Positions 23,200 through 33,178 of a stretch of 64,000 bases of DNA are shown piece after piece. This DNA comes from Plasmopara viticola (lineage: Eukaryota > Oomycota > Peronosporomycetes > Peronosporales > Peronosporaceae). The notes below the pieces were generated by a model, which had not been told where the DNA came from, did no database searches, and worked only from the letters and a program-made list of their open reading frames with translations. Numbering within the stretch: position 1 is the first letter of the stretch; every line of letters starts with the position of its first letter. Both the position numbers and the translations under genes were made by a program. The stretch covers positions 1,798,001-1,862,000 of the forward strand of contig MBPM02000005.1 in NCBI GenBank assembly GCA_001695595.3, read 5' to 3'.

Positions 23200-24010
23200 T
23201 TAAATTACTTTCGTCTCTGCTGCTTAACAGTTGCCTACACAAGTTGGAGGACGATTGATCATGCTTATGTATATGGGATGGTAGTGACAAAATAAGTGAC
23301 AAGAGATTTCGCTTCAAGTGCTGCACTCTTCCACTGAGAATGAGTGTGTAAAGTAATGTCGTGATCCATTGCATCAGGACTATTACTTTCGTAGTCCTCG
23401 CCTAGTCAGCAGTCGTTCGAAAACTCTTCGAGAACGAAGTCACGAAGGACGCGATGCTGACGAACACAGTAGGATTTAGTAGCTGAGACGGCAGAAGCCC
23501 CCCCCATTAAGCCTGTGGCGTCCTCTGCAAACTCGACTTTGGACTCAGAGATGAGAGGAAGCTTCGAAAATCGACCCGAAGAGATAAGCCTTGTGAATTC
23601 AATACCTTGACGTCAGTGTAAATCTAAATATTGATTTATCCGCTTGACTGCTACGACTCGTCAGGTGGCGATCGAAACTGCAATCATGTGCTTTTAGTTT
23701 TCCTGTCTGATTAAGGCAAGCGCTATTGTCTGGAGCAAACTCAGCTCCCCAAACAAGCTTCTGACACTCTTGCTGAATATATACACCCCCCATGTAAATA
23801 ACCTTCAAGCTTTTTCAGCAAAATTTGTCTGTGTGCCCTACATCTCATTGTTTATTCCAGATTCGAGACTTGCCGTTTGCTCGAAACCATTTTTATACAC
23901 ACTTTTACCTCTTTCCATGAACTTAACCAACACTATTACGGTAGAGTCTACGCTGGCCGATAAGTCGCAAATTTACTCAATATACCGTGAATCTTCGACA
24001 GCTTCGTTTT
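23200..24010 (-). repeat. Block G tail, second reversed copy
   Basis: This aligns with 12380-12960 in the same direction and with 44190-44760 reversed. No intact gene is present. Short open stretches such as 23770-24012 have no counterpart protein in the other copies and are not called. Confidence 0.5.
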
Positions 24011-24059
24011 GAAAGTCATCACTTTCTGAAGGCAATTACACGGGGCGTTGAATTTGCAG

Positions 24060-24440
24060 CACATTTATTTTGAACTATCGTCTAGTTACCACAAAAACAT
24101 CAGGTGCGATCGTGTTAAGAGACATTAAAATACATATTACAATTTACGAAAATTGATTCTACCGAGATAAGACCAGTCTTCTCTCTCCTTTTCACCCGAA
24201 GTACTCCCCGATTTTTGAATGGCAAAATATTAGGGCAGACACATACGTGTACATTTGACGATTGTCTATGCGATTAGAGCCAGTCAAGTGACTACCCAAC
24301 GAATACAATACATATAAATACTTCCTTACGAACCTTTAGCTGCATTGTCATGATCAAGAATTGAAAATGTGTACCAGAACCAAAAGATCAAAAGACCGAA
24401 ACACCAAATAAGCAAAACACACATCACCAAAAATTTTGGC
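24060..24440 (+). repeat. Block F with CAAAAG-type simple repeat, copy 2
   Basis: Same organisation as 14500-14925, with the simple repeat near 24380-24425. It is followed by a junction into the right palindrome arm at about 24545. No gene. Confidence 0.5.
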
Positions 24441-24591
24441 GTACGAAGTGAAAAGAGACAATCATTCCCTTGGGCATACCCAACTTCATCAGATAGTCAA
24501 GGCTCACTGTCAGAAGGCTAGCAAAAGAGTAATCTCTTCATGAATACATACATAGCTGACCAGAATTATAACCAGTGCTTGGCGCTGAGTC

Positions 24592-24879
24592 TCAACATCC
24601 TTGACGTACCGAATGATCTGACAGCTTAATTGTCATGTAAAAAGTGATTTGGCGGATAAGAGCGTGCACTGTATTGTGCGTGCAGTCGTCGACGAAGCGG
24701 GTCATTGCGTCACCAGTTTTTTTAGCGTTTCTTACTTTTTTTAACGAGGCCAATTCATTCGAGGCATCTGAACGCAACCAAATAACATCTTCTAAGTCTC
24801 GAGGCTGTTTTAAAGCTGCTCGACGAGAATAAAACATGCCCCCTACTTTGCCGTTAGATGACACGTGGCGTCTCATCAT
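24592..24879 (-). CDS. Downstream ORF of the D/E unit (95 codons, unknown)
   Basis: This minus-strand ORF is recognisable at two other places: 18100-18390 (+) and about 48450-48745 (-), both broken. Shared motifs are ALKQPRDL, DVI, LRxxAS, DAM, CTHxTV and ALIRQI. It is basic, with no membrane segment and no recognised domain. It sits head-to-head with the E lead region, so the two may once have been transcribed from one bidirectional centre near 24890-24960. The copy here is the only one that stays open. Confidence 0.35.
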   Translation of the reverse strand: MMRRHVSSNGKVGGMFYSRRAALKQPRDLEDVIWLRSDASNELASLKKVRNAKKTGDAMTRFVDDCTHNTVHALIRQITFYMTIKLSDHSVRQGC

Positions 24880-27275
24880 TGATTAAAATCTATGTCATAC
24901 GCTTTCATGTCCGGTAAATCATCAATCTTAAAACCTGCCGTGTCGAGTAAAGATAGTAAAGCTCTTGTTAGATAATGCGATTGTCAGTCTGGCGGCAGGC
25001 GACGGTATTGAGATCGACTATGCGCTCAAAGAGAAAAAAAAGCAAGGTCCGCAAAATTCAAGAGCTGCAACTTTCCTTGGCTAGGATGGAGGGAGGTGCG
25101 TGGTTCTTATCTCGCTCGGAAGATATCAAGGAGCTGAAGGAGCCCGAGAAGACGTCTCTTATTGAAGCGCTTATGTAATAGGATTAAGAATCATAGGCAA
25201 CAGATTCGCTATATCATGCCAGAAGAAAATCATATGCTCTAGACGGATTTACGTGGTTTGTGTGGTTGACGGGGAGTTACAAGGAGGTGCAATAATGGAG
25301 GCACCGCATCCGTAAAAAAGTGGATGGGACAAGTTGAAGACCTACTTTTGGCATGAGCTAGTCAACATTGCCATTAACCTTTCAAAAAAATAATGGTGAT
25401 GACTGCAAAAAATACATTTGCAGCTCTTCCCCTGATTAAAAGATACCTAGTTCTCATTGTAGTGACCATTTTGTGGTGACACACTTTTTGTGCTTAGCGC
25501 GAGGTCCATCTCGTGCTTTACTTCCCAAATTTCTTAAAATTTGATATGAGGATTTCTGGCCATGAGATCTATTAACAAAAAGAGATAACGAACCCTAGGG
25601 AGCTTTAGAAATTCTGAGCCATGACGCAGCGTACTCTATTTGGTGAGATAATTTATTTCTTAACAAGTCCCATAGTTAGAAACAACACCCATAACTTTTG
25701 ATTGCGTCAAAAGCTCGCTCAGACTTCTTTAAGGTTTGGCAACTCTGACATCTCCAGCAATGTCTCTTATTGAAGCACACCTACCGTGACACGGCGACTG
25801 GTCGAATTGTCAACTATCTCTGTGATTCAGGATTCATCTTTATCCGCGTAGTCGTTTTCAAAATCTAGTTGTCGATCAAATGTCGCAGCTCCTTTTTCTT
25901 CTTGCGGTATTATGTTATTCCCTTTTGATGGCACAGTAATAGAACTGTGCTAATCAATGCGTCAAGAGAACCCATAATACTCGCAAGGGGATTTTTATCA
26001 CTCGCACTTGGTCATGCTACATCACTGATCTGCGAAGCTGCATTGCCACCCCGTAAAAGCTGTATTACCAAATGTGTCTTGTTGACACACATTTCCGCAA
26101 TTTGAAGCTTAATGCAAGATATACTAAAAAAGCAAACTTTGGTGCCTTCGGCCGCCGGCGCTGCAAGCAAAGCTTGTTCATGCTGATAAGGATTTGAAAG
26201 GTCGTCGTCAAGTCTAAATTTTGGAGGTATCAGTGCCTGCAATTTCGCTTGTGTTTATCTCGAGCGTGTAACTGATCCGACTTATTTTCTAAGATTCCAT
26301 TCTCACAGCAGATTTAGGAACGTAGCCTACCAAGGGCTTCTTATGCGGGATCTGGCAGGTGGGGTCCATAACTTTGTCACACCAATTGATTTAATCGTCA
26401 AGCTTTCATACCCACGGCAAGCCCAGAATCAAGTCATACTTGTTCATGTTGAAAACAAGAATCGACTCTAGCTGTCATGGCTCATGTATTTTTATAATCA
26501 GATTTGTATCGACCAAGAGGTCGTCAAGAACCATTCCGTTTGCCGGTCGAGCTGGAGTTGACGTATGGCCGCTGTTATAAGAAATTCTCGTCGTGCCGAA
26601 AATACTAGAACTCGAATTTGTTTTCTGTTACACAGTATACTGACGGAAAAATCAGCAGTCTTTCGCCACTGAATTCTCGTTTGAGAGCTGGAAAGCTTAA
26701 AGGGCTAAGCTCTCAATGTATGACACCACCACACAAGGACCTAATTCTTTCCCAGTATGGCTCCCGCCTCTAATTATAACCAGTGTTTTCCTGGATCCGA
26801 GGGTGCGGCTTCTACCAGCAACCCTTTGATCTCTTAGACGCAATAAAAATCCACTACATCGGCCCTCTCAGAGAGCACACAGTCCCAGTATCGCTCGCCG
26901 CAGCTTAAACTACAAATGTTGATTCGCTTTAAAACTTTACGTCCACTTGTACTGGACCCAAGTTTTTTAGCTAATGGACACGGCTTTTTTTCTTGGTCCG
27001 GTATGTCGAAGAGCTGTGCATCTATGGTTTTCTCGAGTGTCAGTCTGTCTGTGACTGCACTCGCTATGAAGGCAATCTAGAGCAAATTTTTGTTAACAAA
27101 AAAGCTCAAGTAAGGCTGGTTGACGAAAGTCACGTCGAAGTGAAGCTATCTGGTCTTGTAATACCGCTGAGTATAAGCACTTACGTAGCTAGTTGTCCTT
27201 AAAAAGAATATTATAGCAACCTGCTTCATTGATCCAACACGGACGTCGCACCCTCAAATCCATCATCCAGAATAC

Positions 27276-27689
27276 TCAAATAGATCCGATTCCAGAAGTT
27301 CGTGACAATTTCGTACATCCTTCTAGATTCGTGAGTGTTTCGCTTACCCACGTGAGCTTGAGCAGGATGCTGCTGAAATCATCAGGCTGCGCCTCCTTGT
27401 CGCCGCGAATACGCACGAGCTCAAAGGCTACGTCTTCATCAACAACTTTCCCAACAATGGTGACTTCGGCCAGAAATTCAACATCTCCATCGAACAATGC
27501 ACAAACAGACACTTGCAAGCATGGCACGATGGTCTGTAGTCTTTTTGCTTTCTTGCCAGGAATCGTATCTCCAAAAGCCTTGACCAAGATAGGAAAGAAA
27601 CTGTGCAGTAAATCAAGCCTTTTGTCAGGAGCAGGATTTAAAGTCGGTCGATTCGCAGTCGCTGGCATGATGCTGTGAGCTTCCGGCAA
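27276..27689 (-). CDS. Gag-like ORF of D/E copy c (137 codons)
   Basis: This is the longest open version of the gag-like ORF. It begins MPEAHSIMPATANRPTL and carries DKRLDLLHS, GKKAKRLQ, VSVCALFDGD, TIVGKVVDEDVAFELV and a RGDKEAQP segment, then diverges from copy b (15398-15772) in its last 30 residues because of a frame change. The true start probably lies further upstream (49150-49250 in copy e shows an extended version with TKTTSFTDFSCVFLPELDSI). Function is inferred from position only. Confidence 0.35.
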   Translation of the reverse strand: MPEAHSIMPATANRPTLNPAPDKRLDLLHSFFPILVKAFGDTIPGKKAKRLQTIVPCLQVSVCALFDGDVEFLAEVTIVGKVVDEDVAFELVRIRGDKEAQPDDFSSILLKLTWVSETLTNLEGCTKLSRTSGIGSI

Positions 27690-27979
27690 GGAGACGCATG
27701 GAACTCTGTGAAGCTGGCAGTCTTTGTCACTGTCCTATTTTTACCAAAAAACTGGTAAGGAACATAGGCTTTCATAAGGGGCAAACAATTGTTCAACTTT
27801 GAGCTCTTCAGTAATATACTACGATGGCGTACTCATCTGGAAGATGCCTCGTTAACTAAGAGCAGATTAAGGCAGTTACGAAGCGCTATTACCAGCGCAC
27901 ACGCGTGATTGCTTAAAAGGTCTACAGCGACAAGTAGCCAAGCCTTCTCTTCAGACCCAAATCTATATGTAAATAAATT

Positions 27980-28821
27980 CAAAAGCCTGCATTGATGAAG
28001 TAAATATGTTTACTTGACACACTACTGGAATAAATTTCGCAATCAACAAAGGAAGTTATCAGTATAAGCTTAAGAGACTCACAGCTGCCTTCGTCAACCA
28101 AAACTAGAAATTCAGACCCGTTTTTCACGTTCTGCAACTGGAACTGATACTTAATGTAAGTAATCAAATATCTCCAATCACCACTGTAACTGAGTGACGT
28201 TATTAAAGTAGCGGAGAGTATGTAACTGAGTGACGTTATTTACTCTCCGCTACTTTATGTCGCGAATGCTACAACTTTTTTACCGGCTTTCGCGCACGTA
28301 TCGTCGCACTAAGTCCTTCAGCTTTATTTCTGGATCAAAGCGCTCTCCGCCGTCCATTTGAATTTAGCCAGAAATTTTTAGCAAAAAGCCACATCAGTTT
28401 TTTATTGCAAAGCTTTTAGCATCATACTAGCATTTTCCCGCAACAACTCTACCTCAAGACATCGCGCAACCTTCAGTCGGTGGTTTAAAGGCCTAAGTCC
28501 CCGTCTTCTTCTGCTGCTTGTAATTCTTTTATGGAATCTTCAGCGATAAAAGCGTCAGCAAAATAATCGTTTGCCTCGGGTTGTACTTGACGTGATTTGT
28601 TGCGCTTAGTGGGTGTTAATACACTCTTCAAGTCACTTTCTCGAACCTCCAGTAGCCTATTCTTCAAATGTTGAGGTCTCGACGTCTTAAAAGTCTCTCG
28701 AGACCGTGCTGACTTGGTTGGAGTGCGAATCGTTGTGCGATCTCAAGCCAGCAAGTAGAGCGGATGAAAAGTAAGCGAGTGAGCTACTTCCACGCGAAGT
28801 CGAAGCTTGGAGCTCGGGCAT
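27980..28821 (-). pseudogene. Block A, copy 2: broken coiled-coil gene and its 3' flank
   Basis: From the ATG counterpart at 28819-28821 leftward, the minus strand follows the 59807-60415 gene. Matches include RLLEVRESDLKSVL, PTKRNK and AEDSIKELQAAEED. A stop and frame loss after EEDGDLGL end the readable part at 28485. The 3' flank (27980-28190) matches 59610-59780 (AGTATAAGCTT, GAGACTCACAGCTGCCTTCGTC). A duplicated insertion near the 3' end is listed separately at 28185-28256. Confidence 0.55.
28185..28256. repeat. Interleaved direct and inverted repeat
   Basis: The order is a 20-bp unit (28185-28204), a 16-bp arm AAAGTAGCGGAGAGTA (28205-28220), an exact repeat of the 20-bp unit (28221-28240), then the exact inverse of the arm (28241-28256). 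The related sites in the other block A copies have neither the duplication nor the palindrome. This form is typical of a template-switch event during replication. Confidence 0.95.
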
Positions 28822-28931
28822 CGAATCCAGTCGGGTAGGAGGCTTTTTACGGTTTTATGCGTTTGTGAAAAAAATGATTACGTAGAACAAAGTTTGTTAC
28901 CTTCACAATCGTTGTAATGTAATGTAATGTA

Positions 28932-29486
28932 TTACGTTATCGCGTTGCCAAGGTATGCACGTGCTAGGCTCAGTCTGGCTAGTCCACGGCATAGAGTGGT
29001 GTCCGCATACGTCGAGTCTCGTTCGGCGGGCAGTGCATCCAGCACCGAGGCCGTATGGGTCTTCCATTTCTTTCGGTCTTGTGCAAGGGTACGTACCACT
29101 TCGAGGTCTTGTGCTGTCCGGAGTCGAAAGCCGGAGCCACGGGAAACAAGATTGTGGTCGAGTGTCGAGGGGAGCGTGGTGCGGGGACGTCCGCGCCATT
29201 TTGCTGCGGTGGAGAAGAAGTAGGCACGCATCTGGAGGTTAGCTGGAATGTCGGGATAGCGGCGAAGTACATGGCCAAACAGGCGCCAGCGAGCTTGTGT
29301 CAGTCGTAGTCTCAGCGGCCACTCATCACAGAGGTCGTAGAAACTTGCATTCGAAATGGGTCGGGGGTAGCGATAGCCAAGAGCGTAGCGAAGCTGGCGG
29401 CGATGGAAACTCTCGAGGTCGTGGAGCTCTGACTTGGTAAGAGCCCAGTTGTACAGCAGAATCGGTAGAACGTAGGTGTTGTACAA
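28932..29486 (-). pseudogene. LINE reverse transcriptase C-terminal region
   Basis: This is an open stretch of 184 codons whose frame continues upstream to about 29640 (LGTLLGDIKDLSRRKSLATLALHRLWSVWL). Features typical of the end of LINE ORF2 are ILLYN(W)ALTK, LESFHRRQLRYALGYRYPRPISN, LRWRLFGHVLRR-like and KWRGRPRTTLPSTL. The catalytic FADD box and the palm domain are gone, deleted together with most of the endonuclease. The strand and the tail agree with a normal target-primed insertion. Confidence 0.85.
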
Positions 29487-29616
29487 TCGAATGCGTGTCT
29501 TGGGTGAGATGAACGTGGGGCGGAGCCAGACGGACCAGAGGCGGTGGAGCGCGAGGGTGGCCAGGGACTTGCGTCGGGATAGATCTTTAATATCGCCGAG
29601 GAGTGTTCCGAGCTTC

Positions 29617-29874
29617 TTAGTGTGGTGCCAGGTTTCTTCTCGGGATCGGGCGTGTCGAGTGGCGCCCGACGGGTTGCAGTGGCGGCGGATTTCGGTGACT
29701 TCGGTCTTGGCTTCGTTTTTTTTTCTTTTTCAGGGTTAGAAGGAAGTCATCAATGCGGTGCTCACCTCTATCGTAGATCTTGGTTTCTCGGAGGCCAAGG
29801 ATATCGACGCGGTAGCGCCGGAGATCTTCGGGGAGTGTTTCGTGCTTCTTGCTCTTCGAACCTAGAGAATTCAC
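29617..29874 (-). pseudogene. LINE endonuclease N-terminal fragment fused to downstream sequence
   Basis: The first 49 codons (MNSLGSKSKKHETLPEDL, then DILGLRETKIYDRGEHRIDDFLLTL) match the start of an apurinic-type endonuclease domain of RTE/CR1-like LINEs. After LLTL a poly-Lys junction and out-of-frame sequence mark the internal deletion. No catalytic His/Asp of the endonuclease remains. Confidence 0.65.
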
Positions 29875-30080
29875 ATTAAAGGAGCCAATCCGGATGCGGT
29901 TGGCGCGATTAAGGGCGTGGAAGGGGGGTTGGCCTGGTGCTGGAGACCGTCGCGTCGAGGGTGAGACTCGTTAGAGACCTGCAGATGCCCGAGAGCACCT
30001 GCCCGAAGCGCGCGAGCACTAAGCCCCCGCGCTTGGAAGGAGGGCGTCACCCCAACCTTTTCCAAAAATTCACAATCGTT

Positions 30081-31760
30081 ATGGGTCAAAAAGAAAATTC
30101 AAAGCTAAAAGAAAATTATAATCGGCGTTTGTAACGGTTTACCAGCCCTTTATTTCATATAATTTGTTGACAGAGTTATCAAGTCAGATACAATTTTGTT
30201 CTTACCGAATAGCTTTATCACATTCTCCTAAAGCTGTAAAGTAAACTTAGTGTAAGCACTTCGACTTTAACTTCCCTTCCTCAAAAACAAACTTGTTGAT
30301 ATTATTGTTGTTTTTATTATTCCTGCTATTATTAAACATCTTTTTCAGGTGAAGTTTCACGAGACGACTGAGCCCTTCCATAGCGACCATTAAAGAATGT
30401 ATAGTCAAAGTGTATCCGGGCAAAAGCCCGTGGTGTTTGAATCGATTGACAGTGAGACCACGTCGCCGAGGTGTTCAATAGCTCTCATTGGATACTTATT
30501 CCCTTAGCGTGCAAGATTATTACTGCATTCTTTTTTGCATCATGTCCTTTCGTACAAAGAAAGCACCGACTCACTGTTATCATATAAGTAAGCACAAACT
30601 AGTCGCCAATTTCCATTAAGTTTTCGCACAGGTGAGGTCGGTGACCAATGCGAAATTTTCGACTGCCGCATCATGCTACTCTCTCACTTTAGTGAAGAAT
30701 ATATAGAAAGCTCGCATGGATTTTATAGCATTGTTGTTTGCTGATAATACTTACCTTACGGAGGCGTTTGACGGTAAACTTCAGAGAACGACGAAAAAAA
30801 TCCTTATTTAAAGCTTAAGTCAAGTCTTATCACTTTGCTAGAGTCCCACAGCCACGATGCAATATACGCGTCCTGAGAGATGATCCAAGACATTGTCGTG
30901 CAGAATAAAAAATGTGTTAAGATCTACTGACTTGGTTTCCATTATAAAGATAGCACCGGCTTCAAATTCAGCCAGGAGCTCAGTAGCTTTCGTTTTTGTG
31001 ACGTTAACATACTTATACACCTCTGGTAGCACATCCTACACACCACATCTGCCATGACACCACGATAAAAAAACTAATACATATCGACATTGTACCATTA
31101 AATTCTCGCCGACAAATCACCAATATATCTGAACAAATTCCTAACAAAATCTTTAGGTCAATAATTTTGAAATAGCGCACCTCCGCGAATATGGTATTAG
31201 TTTCAAACACAGATACCGAAATGTGTGTGTTGTTGAAGGCGGCGTTTTCCCGTGTTGAGTCACAGCTGGCGGCTTAAAGATTACCTAAAAGTCACATTCG
31301 AGTAAGTGAACGATGTACTGTTTATTACCCTTGACTAAATGCTTCGGATGCAGTGATAAAATGGCTGGTCGACTGTATCTTAGCGGGAAAGCTCATAAAA
31401 TTCACAGGCTCGCACTGATTCTACTTGCGATTCCAAGCTTTTCACCACTCAAAGCAACCTTTTTTCACTTTTATAGAGACAAATATTTCGAGATTAAGAG
31501 CAAGATTTTTCTGCGATAAAATGTTTACAGCTTTATATCCTTTGTGCGGTCTACGAATGCGCCTTACACTACTGAGAGTCAAATCCATGTTACATACGTT
31601 AAGTTGAAGTTGGAAGCAGTTCTTAATCTCATCGAGCTGGAGTTGGTCAATAGGCTCGGAGCTTTTAAACCGACTCAGCCTATGCTTTGTTTTCTTGGAA
31701 GAGATGTAGTGTTTATTTGTGCAACTAAATTTTCCAAAAATCCTTGTAACCACTTCTAGA
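30081..31760. repeat. Block A, copy 2, continuation with empty copia target site
   Basis: This follows the LINE insertion and is colinear with 545-700, 3000-4037 and 8650-9160 of copy 1, with a large deletion inside. At 31250-31290 the sequence reads straight through GTTGAGTCACAGCTGGCGG and TTAAAGATTACC, where copy 1 carries the solo LTR and E1. A remnant ORF at 30838-31032 (-) matches 3505-3813. No intact gene. Confidence 0.75.
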
Positions 31761-32410
31761 TGTCTGCAAGGCGATGCAGTTGAAGACGCACTTGTTTTTG
31801 GGTTAATTAAATGCCTGTTTTCGCGGATAACGTGAAAACGACAGATTCGTTTTCCCTTGAACATCCTCGCGATAGCTAATGAGAATCTTGGATGTAGTGA
31901 TCGCCTTGAGCTTATATCCAGCGTTGGGTTCTCTCACTTTGTCAGCCAGCTCCATTAATCATATTCTGTATTCGCATTCCCTCAACGTTCTCGAGCTTGT
32001 CGTAAAAATCAAATGTCTCAGCACCCTTAAATAGATGTGATTCCATGTGATTATCATTGTGAAAGCGGTGCTCACGATCAACCTTATGGTCAGGCGTCAA
32101 GTGTTTTCCAAGCGCTTCGGTTAATACATTGTACTGTTTAGCTAATAATTTTTGATTGGGCGTAGGAAGTTGATAATAAACACCAGCTTATTCGTTCTAC
32201 CACAAACTCAACACAAAAATTGTTATTTTCGACATCTAATCTCTACAATTCTCCGTACTCGTATTTAAACATGTTGCCTGATTATGCTTGGCTGTATTCT
32301 ACTTTAAAGATTTGACTTTAGTATTCCAATGGACTATGTATCATTCTAATAAACAGAAGATCGAGATAAAATAATCATCCAAATTCAGTCACATTACCCA
32401 AAGACGTCAG
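31760..32410 (-). pseudogene. Inverted copy of the 9190-9970 region, including the duplicated ORF
   Basis: The minus strand from 32410 to 31760 parallels 9190-9970. The ORF called at 9469-9795 is represented between about 32130 and 31930 (HNDNHMESHLFKGAETFDFYDKLENV on translation, in overlapping short stretches). The middle third of the ORF is deleted. The flanks of this block are in the same direction in both places, so only this segment is inverted between the copies. Confidence 0.55.
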
Positions 32411-32439
32411 TCGTCAGTATCAGCTTCACAAATTCCCAA

Positions 32440-33019
32440 TCGCCTTTTTACGGGAACTCGACAGCATCATGCCCGCGACAACGAATCGACCGAAGTTAAA
32501 GCATACTCCTGATCAAAGGCTTGATGCACTGCACAGTTTCTTTCCTATCATGGTCAAGGCTTTTGGTAATATGATTACTGTCAAGAAAGCAAAGTGACTG
32601 CACACCATCGCGCCTGTGCTTGCAAGTATCTATGTGTGCATTGTTTGATGGAGGTTTTCAACTTCTGGCCAAAGTCACCATTGTTGGGAAACTTGTTAAT
32701 GAAGACGTAGCCTTGAGCTCGTGCTTATTCGCGACGACAAAGAAGGCGGCGCCCGATAAATTTAAGCTGGGTCCTGCTCAAGCTCACGTGAGGAAGCGAA
32801 ACACTTGCAAATGTAAGGGACTGCCGAAAGTGTACAACATTGTCGAGAATTTCTAAAATCGGGTATACTTGAGTATTCTGGAAGTTGGTTTTAAGGGCGC
32901 GACGCCCGTGTTAATAACGATGAAGAATGACAAATCTGCTTTAGGACCAGTAAAGCAGATTGCTATTGTATCCTTTTCAGAGACAATTAGCTACGTGTGT
33001 GCTTATACGTAGCAGTATT
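32440..33019 (+). repeat. Unit E, copy d, left of E3
   Basis: This holds a broken gag-like ORF (ALFDGGFQLLAKVTIVGKL at 32637-32693, then KGLPKVYNIVENF). The match continues right of E3 from 37425. The uninterrupted counterpart of the insertion point is visible at 15825-15845 (CAGCGGTATTACAAG) in copy b. Confidence 0.6.
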
Positions 33020-33165
33020 TGTTGAGTAGAAAGTAGAAACCGAAGTGAATACATTTATCCTGACCAATGAACGGCAACCATATGTAATTACTAATTGTGC
33101 CGTACTTGTCATTACTGTGAAGCCATCCACCTGTTCAACATGCATTCAGCGGTGTGATTTTAGCA
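33020..33165 (-). repeat. E3 3' LTR
   Basis: This 146-bp LTR adjoins the purine tract (CTCCCACTCACC on the plus strand at 33166-33177) that follows the pol stop. Confidence 0.93.
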
Positions 33166-33178
33166 CTCCCACTCACCG

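Larger units (their letters stand above)
24545..27750 (-). mobile_element. D/E unit, copy c, reversed: right arm of a large inverted repeat
   Basis: Read on the minus strand the order is gag-like ORF (27689-27276), protease remnant (about 26600-26400), the rest of D to about 25330, the inverted E lead (25320-24950) and a downstream ORF (24879-24592). This is the mirror image of 15250-18435 over about 3.2 kb. At the outer end the match stops near 27750, where sequence similar to 14110-14310 in the opposite sense begins. Confidence 0.6.
28914..30068 (-). mobile_element. LINE (non-LTR retrotransposon), internally deleted, 1155 bp
   Basis: It is flanked by an exact 12-bp duplication TTCACAATCGTT (28902-28913 and 30069-30080). 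Read on the minus strand it starts with a GC-rich 5' region (30060-29890), then the start of an endonuclease domain (NSLGSK...DILGLRETKI, 29874-29740), then after a large deletion the end of the reverse transcriptase ORF. It ends in a TAATACATTACATTAC tail at the left edge. The unoccupied target is visible in block A copy 1 (521-545). Confidence 0.9.
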
